A stretch of 15,673 nucleotides of DNA from JBGPJM01 sp041485385. Its GTDB lineage: Bacteria > Planctomycetota > Phycisphaerae > Phycisphaerales > UBA1924. Both the position numbers and the translations under genes were made by a program. Below, piece after piece: positions 1 through 6,034 of this stretch. Below the pieces are notes generated by a model. It was not told the origin of the DNA, searched no databases, and saw only the letters and a program-made list of their open reading frames with translations. Position 1 is the first letter of the stretch. Every line of letters begins with the position of its first letter. The stretch lies in assembly GCA_041485385.1 (NCBI GenBank), contig JBGPJM010000108.1, positions 1-15,673 on the forward strand, given 5' to 3'.

Positions 1-314
1 AGGATCTGATCGTCGCCGACGTCGGCCACTGGTACGTCATCAACGGCTACGGCCTGACCATCAACAACTCACGCCAGATGGCCATCCCCGCCACGAACAG
101 CGTCACCAACGAGAGCGGCATCATCCTCATCACGCCCGGGCAGGGCTGCCCGGCCGACTTCAACCACTCCGGCACGCTCGATTCGCAGGACTTCTTCGAC
201 TTCCTCACGGCGTTCTTCGCCGGCGGGCCGGGCGCCGACTTCAACGCCGACGGCGCGACCAACTCCCAGGATTTCTTCGACTTCCTCACCGCCTTCTTCG
301 CCGGATGCCCCTGA
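1..314 (+). CDS. 3' end of a secreted HAF-like protein with C-terminal GC-type dockerin tag (5' truncated)
   Basis: Only the last ~103 codons are present; the gene begins before the window and the reading frame is codons starting at base 3. The upstream part contains the stretch INNSRQMAIPATNS followed by SGIILITPGQGC. It matches the end of the body of the gene at 8990-10207 almost residue for residue, so this is a paralog of that HAF-like protein. The end is a tandem pair of EF-hand-like loops, the first with HSG where DG is usual (DFNHSG), the second DFNADG. Each is followed by SQDFF and an aromatic helix, and the protein stops after Gly-Cys-Pro. The full protein was presumably exported, but its signal peptide lies outside the window. 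Its function is unknown; the tag suggests surface docking or complex assembly. Confidence 0.9.
   Translation, partial: DLIVADVGHWYVINGYGLTINNSRQMAIPATNSVTNESGIILITPGQGCPADFNHSGTLDSQDFFDFLTAFFAGGPGADFNADGATNSQDFFDFLTAFFAGCP
147..311 (+). repeat. GC-type dockerin tag, copy pair 1
   Basis: Begins at the Cys codon and contains two ~23-residue repeats joined by a three-residue linker (GPG). The first calcium loop is atypical (DFNHSG, so loop position 5 is Ser). The second is canonical (DFNADG). Ends Gly-Cys-Pro. Confidence 0.9.
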
Positions 315-417
315 GCCGAGCGCCCGCGTTGCCTTCACACTCTGCCGGCGATCCGGTCCTGGCGGCAGTGCCCCGTGGTGAACAGCCGCCCCCCTTCCCC
401 CCGCAGAAACGCCGAAC

Positions 418-422
418 AGGAG
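418..422 (+). promoter_or_regulatory. Ribosome binding site setting the start at 434
   Basis: AGGAG lies 11 bases before ATG 434. The frame is open upstream to 305, but the residues added by that extension are not signal-like, whereas translation from 434 starts directly with a Sec signal peptide. The spacing is somewhat long. Confidence 0.6.
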
Positions 423-433
423 TGACCGAAACC

Positions 434-1900
434 ATGTTCCGAACCAACCGATTCGTCTGCCGTGCCGTCATCCTTCTCGCCGGCGCGCCGCTCGGCGCGG
501 CGACCGCTCAGATGGCTGTCCCGACATTCGTCCCCGGTCCCGACGCGCTCGTGGCCGGATCGCGGGCCAATGGCATACTCGCCCTCGCTGACGTAAGCGG
601 CGACGGGCTGCTCGATGCCGTGACTTCCAACCTCACGGATCCAACGATCCGTGTGCTGCTCCAACAGGCGGGCGGCGCGGGGGGAGCCTTCGGCCCGGCC
701 GTCGCGACGGGGTTCAGTTCCCCGTTCCTGTATTCGGATCCCGCCTGGGCCGTGGGCGACGCCAATCAGGACGGCCGCGCCGACATCGTCGCCTTCACGC
801 GGGTCTCCCCCTCGCCCTGCCCCAACTGCCCCAACATCGCCATGCGTATGGGCGGCACGCTCGGCGGCTTCGTCGGGCAGCTCAATCTGAACAACCAACC
901 CGGCGCCCCCTTCCCCGCGACCGCGATCCACCGCGGCATCGCCCTCGCCGACGTCAACAACGATGGGTTCCTGGACATCATCGGCGGCACCACCAACTTC
1001 AACGACGCCGGATTCCAGGTCTCGGTCATGCTCGGCGACGGGGCGGGCGGCTTCGGCGTCCCCATCGTCTCCGGGCACGTCGGCAGCAGCCTCAACGACT
1101 TCATCCTCGTCGGCGACATCTCCGGCGACGGCAACCCCGACGTGGTCTCCCTCCACAATGCCGGCACCGACAGCAACGCCGCCGCGGCCGGCTCCGTGAA
1201 TATCGGCGACGGGCAGGGGCACTTCACGGTCGCGGGTCCCCTCAGCTTCAGTTGCAAGTTCTCGACCTCCGGCGGAAACCCCCGGGCCTTCCTGACGGAC
1301 ATGAACGCCGACGGGCGGGCCGACCTGGTCGTCTTCGGATTCCGCGGCGGCCAGACCGGCGCCGGGGGTCTGTACGTCCGCCTGAGCATCGGCAACGGCA
1401 CGTTCACCGAATCGTTCCGCCTGGTCGGCGCCACCGCCGACAGCACGATCCTGGTCGCGGATTTCAACGGGGACGGATTCCCCGACATCCTCAGGCTCGC
1501 CCGGCACGGGTTCGCCGCCACGGACACCGAGGTACGCCTTAACAACGGTGCGGGAGCCTTCCCGACCTCCGCGCCCTTTCCCACCATCTCCAGCGGGCTG
1601 TTCGAGGCCCGCGATGCCGCGGCCGGGAACATCATCGGCGGTGGTGGTGGGGCGACCGATGTCGCCATCCTTGCGGTGGACGATATCGCGCAGCAGGTCC
1701 GCATCTTCACGTTCGAGAACACGACCCCGCCCGCCTGCCCGGCGGACTTCAACGGTGATGGTCTGGTGAACTCGCAGGACTTCTTCGACTTCCTCACCGC
1801 CTTCTTCGCCGGCGGCACGGCGGCCGACTTCAACGCCGACGGCGTCACCAACTCGCAGGACTTCTTCGACTTTCTCACGGCCTTCTTTGCCGGCTGTTGA
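434..1900 (+). CDS. Secreted FG-GAP/VCBS-repeat beta-propeller with C-terminal GC-type dockerin tag
   Basis: 488 residues from ATG 434. Residues 1-25 form a signal peptide (basic MFRTNR start, hydrophobic core, ATA cleavage site before Gln26). The body carries six clear FG-GAP/VCBS motifs with calcium loops: DVSGDG, DANQDG, DVNNDG, DISGDG, DMNADG and DFNGDG, each followed by a hydrophobic strand. A seventh, loop-less blade is visible around the GGGGG stretch (nt ~1625-1710). Seven blades fit the integrin-alpha-like propeller fold of this family. Residues 435-488 are the paired dockerin tag, ending Gly-Cys. These propellers bind Ca2+ and usually mediate adhesion or protein contacts; no catalytic residues are evident. 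The ligand is unknown. Closest relative in the window is the gene at 3263. The next gene starts 69 bp downstream. Confidence 0.93.
   Translation: MFRTNRFVCRAVILLAGAPLGAATAQMAVPTFVPGPDALVAGSRANGILALADVSGDGLLDAVTSNLTDPTIRVLLQQAGGAGGAFGPAVATGFSSPFLYSDPAWAVGDANQDGRADIVAFTRVSPSPCPNCPNIAMRMGGTLGGFVGQLNLNNQPGAPFPATAIHRGIALADVNNDGFLDIIGGTTNFNDAGFQVSVMLGDGAGGFGVPIVSGHVGSSLNDFILVGDISGDGNPDVVSLHNAGTDSNAAAAGSVNIGDGQGHFTVAGPLSFSCKFSTSGGNPRAFLTDMNADGRADLVVFGFRGGQTGAGGLYVRLSIGNGTFTESFRLVGATADSTILVADFNGDGFPDILRLARHGFAATDTEVRLNNGAGAFPTSAPFPTISSGLFEARDAAAGNIIGGGGGATDVAILAVDDIAQQVRIFTFENTTPPACPADFNGDGLVNSQDFFDFLTAFFAGGTAADFNADGVTNSQDFFDFLTAFFAGC
1736..1897 (+). repeat. GC-type dockerin tag, copy pair 2
   Basis: Starts with Cys and ends Gly-Cys. 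Both calcium loops are canonical (DFNGDG and DFNADG). The linker is three residues (GTA). Both copies use the TCG serine codon before CAG GAC. Confidence 0.93.
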
Positions 1901-1958
1901 TCTGCCGCGCGTCGAGCCGCGGACGACCGGATCGAACGGAATCACTCTCGGAACCATG

Positions 1959-1963
1959 AGGAG
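1959..1963 (+). promoter_or_regulatory. Ribosome binding site supporting a GTG start at 1970
   Basis: AGGAG sits six bases before GTG 1970. A nearby ATG at 1956 is out of frame, and no in-frame ATG precedes the signal peptide, so GTG is the likely initiator. Confidence 0.7.
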
Positions 1964-1969
1964 ACCTCC

Positions 1970-3175
1970 GTGAATACGAACACCGTCCTTGCCTCGGTCG
2001 CGGGCGCGGTCCTTCTGTTTGCAACGCCGGCCCCGGCCGCAGCGCAGACCTTCACCGGCCTCGGTCGCCTCCCTGGGACGACCTACTCCTACGGATTTGG
2101 CGTCAGCGGGGATGGGCTCACCGCCGTCGGCTGGTCCGATCACGCCTTCCGCTGGACCGCCGCGGGCGGGATGCAGGACCTGGGGACGATGGGCGGGATC
2201 GTCTCGCAGGCGTTGGCCGCCAGCGACGACGGCTCGTTCATCACCGGCAACGGCGATTTGGCGCCGCCGGCGCCGTTCTACAGCGCGTTCCGCTGGTCCA
2301 GCGCCGAGGGGATGGTGAGCCTGGGGACGCTGGGCGCGGCCTCCTACGGGCTGGCCATCAGCGCCGACGGCGCGGTGGTGGTGGGGCACAGCTTCCTCGC
2401 GCCCTATAGCTTCAACCGCGCGTTCCGCTGGACCGCCGCGTCGGGCATGCAGGACCTGGGCACGCTCAGCGGCGACAACGCGGCCCGCGCCCAGGGGGTG
2501 AGCGCCGACGGCTCGGTCGTCGTCGGCTACAGCGTCGGCACCAGCGAGTCGCGCGCCTTCCGCTGGACCAGCGCCACGGGGATGGTCAGCCTCGGCCACC
2601 TGGCCGGAGGATACCTGTGCTACGCCTATGGGGTGAGCCGCGACGGGTCCGTCGTGGCCGGCTGGGGGAACACCGCGGAAGGCAACACCATCGCGTTCCG
2701 CTGGACTGCCGAGGATGGCATTATGGTCCCCCTGGGCACGCTGCCCACCGGCACCGGTTCCTTCGCGAACGCGATCAGCGGCGACGGCGCGACCGTCGTG
2801 GGCCGCGCCGATGCGGCCGGTTTCCCTCGCGCGTTCCTCTGGACGGCCGGCACGGGCCTGGTGGACCTCAACACCTACTTGCCCACGCTCGGCCTGAACC
2901 TGACGGGCTGGACGCTGACCAAGACCAACGGTGTGAGCGCCGACGGCCGCACCATCGTCGGCGACGGCACTCACAACGGCAACGCCGAAGCCTGGATCGC
3001 CACGCTCCATGCGCTGTGCCCGGCCGATTTCAACCACGACGGCGCGTTCAACTCGCAGGACTTCTTCGACTTCCTCACCGCGTTCTTTGCGGGCGCTGCC
3101 GACTTCAACGCTGACGGCACGACCAACTCGCAGGACTTCTTCGACTTCCTCACGGCCTTCTTTGCGGGCTGTTGA
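1970..3175 (+). CDS. Secreted HAF-repeat protein with C-terminal GC-type dockerin tag
   Basis: 401 residues from a GTG codon. Residues 1-25 are a signal peptide ending AAA before Gln26. The body contains six repeats with an xAFRW/xAFLW core (HAFRW, SAFRW, RAFRW twice, IAFRW, RAFLW), each followed by 'GM.DLGTL'-like and 'GxSxDGSVVVG'-like segments. This is the probable extracellular HAF repeat family, likely a beta-propeller. Residues 350-401 are the paired dockerin tag with a one-residue linker. The region before the tag (GWTLT...SADGRTIVGDG) matches the equivalent part of the gene at 4745 (GWTLL...SGDGTYIVGNG), so the two are paralogs. No catalytic motif is seen; the role is probably structural or binding at the cell surface, and the ligand is unknown. 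Confidence 0.93.
   Translation: MNTNTVLASVAGAVLLFATPAPAAAQTFTGLGRLPGTTYSYGFGVSGDGLTAVGWSDHAFRWTAAGGMQDLGTMGGIVSQALAASDDGSFITGNGDLAPPAPFYSAFRWSSAEGMVSLGTLGAASYGLAISADGAVVVGHSFLAPYSFNRAFRWTAASGMQDLGTLSGDNAARAQGVSADGSVVVGYSVGTSESRAFRWTSATGMVSLGHLAGGYLCYAYGVSRDGSVVAGWGNTAEGNTIAFRWTAEDGIMVPLGTLPTGTGSFANAISGDGATVVGRADAAGFPRAFLWTAGTGLVDLNTYLPTLGLNLTGWTLTKTNGVSADGRTIVGDGTHNGNAEAWIATLHALCPADFNHDGAFNSQDFFDFLTAFFAGAADFNADGTTNSQDFFDFLTAFFAGC
3017..3172 (+). repeat. GC-type dockerin tag, copy pair 3
   Basis: Cys at the start and Gly-Cys at the end. Loops are DFNHDG and DFNADG, linker one residue (A). Both copies use TCG serine codons, as in the preceding gene. Confidence 0.93.
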
Positions 3176-3250
3176 TTTGCCGCCGCCGTCCAGTGGCTGC
3201 CTTCAACCACCTTCCTCGTCAATATGAACACCGTCAACCAGCAACAACAT

Positions 3251-3256
3251 AAGGAG
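3251..3256 (+). promoter_or_regulatory. Ribosome binding site setting the start at 3263
   Basis: AAGGAG six bases before ATG 3263. An in-frame ATG at 3224 would place this site inside the coding region and add 13 polar residues in front of the signal peptide, so 3263 is preferred. Confidence 0.8.
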
Positions 3257-3262
3257 ACCACC

Positions 3263-4582
3263 ATGCCGAAGGGGCACAAACTGATCACCCGCGCCGGCAT
3301 CCCTGCCGTGGCTGCCAGCCTTGCCATCGCCACTAGCGCCGGAGCTGACATTAACTTCACCTCCACCGTGACGCTCCAGACGCCGACACTTCCGGGCGGC
3401 GCGGCCATCGCCGACCTCAATCGTGATGGCCGCGCCGACTTGGCAGTCACGTCCAACGCGCCCGACAAAATCAGCATCTACCTCGGGAACGGCGACGGCA
3501 CGTTCGGGGCTCCACAGGTCATCCTCACCGGGGACGGGACAGGCCCCGAGAGCGTCGTCGCCGCGGACATCGACGGCGATGGCGATGCCGATCTGGTCGT
3601 GACGCTCCACAACGCCGGGACTGTCCGCGCGTACATCAATAACGGCGCGGGCGTGTTCACACCGGGTTCTACCGTCGCCACGGGCGCCAACCCCCGCGGC
3701 CTCATCGCTGCGGACCTGGACGGCGATGGCGACCCCGACTTCGTGGTCGCCAACCGCGACAGCGACACCATGACGGCCATCCGTAACAACGGCGGAACGC
3801 TCGTGCTCGGGGTGACGATGTCGTCGGGGGGACAAGAGCCTCGCGGCGTCGCGGCGGGCGATTTCAACGGCGACGGCCGCATGGACCTGGCTGTCACGAA
3901 TCACCGCAGCCGCTCCGTCGTGATCCTCTCTGGCACGGCCAGCTTCGCCTATTCCCCCACCGCCACCCTTCCCGTCCTGCCCAATACCCGCCCGGACGGT
4001 ATCGCCGCGGCGGACCTGAACGGCAACGGCAGTGTTGACCTCGTGGTCGCGATCTCCGAGCAGCCCGCGGTCAACGTGGTCGGCGTCTACTCCAACAGTG
4101 GCGGGACGTTCACCGGTCCGACGCCCTTCACCACGGGCGGCCTGAACCCCAGCAAGGTTCTGATCGCCGACCTCGACTTTGACGGCAAACCCGACGTCGC
4201 GGTGGCCAACGAGGACTCCGGGAACATCTCGGTGCTCCAGAACCTGACCCCCGCGGGAGGTGCGATCAGCCTCGGGGTTGCGGCGGTCTTCGCCACCGGC
4301 GCTCACCCGGAGCAGTTCGCCGCCGGCGACATGAATGGCAACGGCGCCGTCGATCTCGCCGTTCCCAACCGTGACGCCAACACCACCTCGATCCTCTTGA
4401 ATGGCACCGTCCCGCCCTGCCGGCCCGACATTAACCGCGACGGGGTGCTCAACTCCCAGGACTTCTTCGACTTCCTCACCGCGTTCTTCGCCGGTGCGCC
4501 CGCGGCGGATTTCAACGCCGACGGCCTCACCAACTCCCAGGACTTCTTCGACTTCCTCACCGCCTTCTTCGCCGGTTGCTGA
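3263..4582 (+). CDS. Secreted seven-bladed FG-GAP/VCBS beta-propeller with C-terminal GC-type dockerin tag
   Basis: 439 residues from ATG 3263. Residues 1-28 form the signal peptide (MPKGHK basic start, AGA before Asp29). Seven regularly spaced FG-GAP/VCBS motifs follow, with loops DLNRDG, DIDGDG, DLDGDG, DFNGDG, DLNGNG, DLDFDG and DMNGNG. Each leads into a hydrophobic 'DLVV/DLAV' strand, the expected count for a complete seven-bladed propeller. Residues 386-439 are the dockerin tag; its first copy begins CRPDIN instead of the usual CPADFN. Predicted to be an exported, Ca2+-stabilised binding protein with no visible catalytic site. It pairs with the gene at 434 as a second FG-GAP member of the array. 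Confidence 0.94.
   Translation: MPKGHKLITRAGIPAVAASLAIATSAGADINFTSTVTLQTPTLPGGAAIADLNRDGRADLAVTSNAPDKISIYLGNGDGTFGAPQVILTGDGTGPESVVAADIDGDGDADLVVTLHNAGTVRAYINNGAGVFTPGSTVATGANPRGLIAADLDGDGDPDFVVANRDSDTMTAIRNNGGTLVLGVTMSSGGQEPRGVAAGDFNGDGRMDLAVTNHRSRSVVILSGTASFAYSPTATLPVLPNTRPDGIAAADLNGNGSVDLVVAISEQPAVNVVGVYSNSGGTFTGPTPFTTGGLNPSKVLIADLDFDGKPDVAVANEDSGNISVLQNLTPAGGAISLGVAAVFATGAHPEQFAAGDMNGNGAVDLAVPNRDANTTSILLNGTVPPCRPDINRDGVLNSQDFFDFLTAFFAGAPAADFNADGLTNSQDFFDFLTAFFAGC
4418..4579 (+). repeat. GC-type dockerin tag, copy pair 4
   Basis: Cys start and Gly-Cys end, linker APA. The first loop is DINRDG, the only copy lacking Phe at loop position 2. The second is DFNADG. Both copies use TCC serine codons. 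Confidence 0.93.
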
Positions 4583-4646
4583 CGCGGCGACCTTCTCCCG
4601 CTCACACCCGGTTCATCAACGCTTTCGAGGCCGGATGCTGAGGATC

Positions 4647-4695
4647 GACACCGCCGCCGGGTGTCAGGAAGCCCGCCGCCCGCCTGGAGCGGCGG
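4647..4695 (+). other. Two adjacent intergenic inverted repeats
   Basis: The gap 4583-4744 contains GACACC/GGTGTC (4647-4652 with 4660-4665, seven-base loop) and CCGCCGC/GCGGCGG (4673-4679 with 4689-4695, nine-base loop). There is no T-run after either, so an intrinsic terminator is not demonstrated. In such GC-rich DNA the second could be chance. Confidence 0.3.
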
Positions 4696-4744
4696 CGCAT
4701 GAGACAGGCCCAGCGGATGACCGCGTGGCCAGAAGGAGTTTTCG

Positions 4745-6004
4745 ATGCGTACCACAAGAATCCTCCCGCTTGCCATGTTGGCCGTCGCCGGCGCCAGTGC
4801 CTGGGCGCAGCCGGCGTTCACCCCCCTGGGCCTGCCTCCGTTCGCCAGCGACGCGGTGGCATACGCCGTCTCCGACGACGGCTCGGTGGTGCTCGGCGTC
4901 ATCGACGCGCTCAACCCGGACCAGGCCTACGGGGGCTGGGTGTGGCGGCGCGGCGCCGGGTTCCGCTATCTGCCAGCGCCCGTGGGCGACACTGACGCCG
5001 GCGCTTTCGCGGTTTCCGGGGACGGTTCGCGGATCGTCGGCGTCATCAATGACTACTACAACGGGACCTCGTTCGCGGCGTCGTGGACCCCCTCAGGTCC
5101 CCTGACCGTCCTGGGAGATCTGCCCGGGGGCGATGATCGCGCCGTGGCCTTCGGCATCTCTCGCGACGGCGCGGTGGTGGTCGGCACTGGGGCGTCCGAT
5201 CTGGCCGGGTCGGAGGCCTTTCGCCGTGGGCCCGACGGCGTCATGACGAGCCTGGGCTTCATCCCCGGCCAGGACTGGTCCGAGGCCTACGCCGCCAACG
5301 CCGACGGCTCGGTCATCGTCGGGATGGCCTACTTCTCATTCTTCTCGTTCGGCGCCATGTATTGGACCAGCGAGATCGGCATGATCAGCATCGGGCGTCT
5401 CCCCAGCGCCTTCGGCGCCTACGCCTACGCCGTCTCCGACGATGGCTCGGTGGTGGCCGGCGAGTGTCTGGTTGACGACCCGGTCCAGAACAACATCTAC
5501 TCGCACGGTTTCCGTTGGACCCTCAGTGACGGGATGTTCGAGCTGGGGCCGATCCCTCCAGAGTTCGTCGGCAGCGCGGCCTACTGCATGAACTCGGACG
5601 GTTCGCTCGTCGGCGGCACCCTCGTCAACGTCATCAACCACACCACCGCGATGCTCTGGGACAGCGCGGCAGGCTGCCGCCCGCTGGCCGACATCCTGGC
5701 CGCGGCCGGGCTCGGCCCGGCGATCCAGGGCTGGACGCTCCTGGAGATCACCGCGATGTCCGGCGACGGCACGTACATCGTCGGCAACGGTTACGCTCCG
5801 ACCGGACCGCTGACGCCGTTCCTCGTGCACCTGCCGGGCAGCCGCTGCCCCGCCGACTTCAACCACTCCGGCACGCTCGACTCCCAGGACTTCTTCGACT
5901 TCCTCACCGCCTTCTTCGCCGGCGCGGCCGACTTCAACGCCGACGGCGCCACCAACTCCCAGGATTTCTTCGACTTCCTCACCGCGTTTTTCGCCGGCTG
6001 CTGA
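4745..6004 (+). CDS. Secreted HAF-like repeat protein with C-terminal GC-type dockerin tag
   Basis: 419 residues. ATG 4745 follows AAGGAG (4733-4738) at six bases. Residues 1-21 are a signal peptide (MRTTR start, AWA before Gln22). The body has repeated 'AYAVSDDGSVV.G', 'AFAVSGDGSRIVG', 'AFGISRDGAVVVG' and 'ANADGSVIVG' units alternating with short aromatic 'W' segments (FRWTLSDGM and similar). These are HAF-type repeats, looser than in the gene at 1970. Residues 368-419 are the tag, with a one-residue linker and HSG replacing DG in the first loop. Likely an exported beta-propeller-like binding protein; the substrate is unknown. The next start is only 30 bp past the stop, so co-transcription with the gene at 6035 is likely. 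Confidence 0.93.
   Translation: MRTTRILPLAMLAVAGASAWAQPAFTPLGLPPFASDAVAYAVSDDGSVVLGVIDALNPDQAYGGWVWRRGAGFRYLPAPVGDTDAGAFAVSGDGSRIVGVINDYYNGTSFAASWTPSGPLTVLGDLPGGDDRAVAFGISRDGAVVVGTGASDLAGSEAFRRGPDGVMTSLGFIPGQDWSEAYAANADGSVIVGMAYFSFFSFGAMYWTSEIGMISIGRLPSAFGAYAYAVSDDGSVVAGECLVDDPVQNNIYSHGFRWTLSDGMFELGPIPPEFVGSAAYCMNSDGSLVGGTLVNVINHTTAMLWDSAAGCRPLADILAAAGLGPAIQGWTLLEITAMSGDGTYIVGNGYAPTGPLTPFLVHLPGSRCPADFNHSGTLDSQDFFDFLTAFFAGAADFNADGATNSQDFFDFLTAFFAGC
5846..6001 (+). repeat. GC-type dockerin tag, copy pair 5
   Basis: Cys start and Gly-Cys end, linker of one residue. The first loop is DFNHSG, encoded by DNA identical over 29 bases (5852-5880) to the first copy in the truncated gene at the left edge (153-181). 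The second loop is DFNADG. Confidence 0.93.
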
Positions 6005-6034
6005 CCGGCTCGACACCCTGGAAAGGAGCGACTC

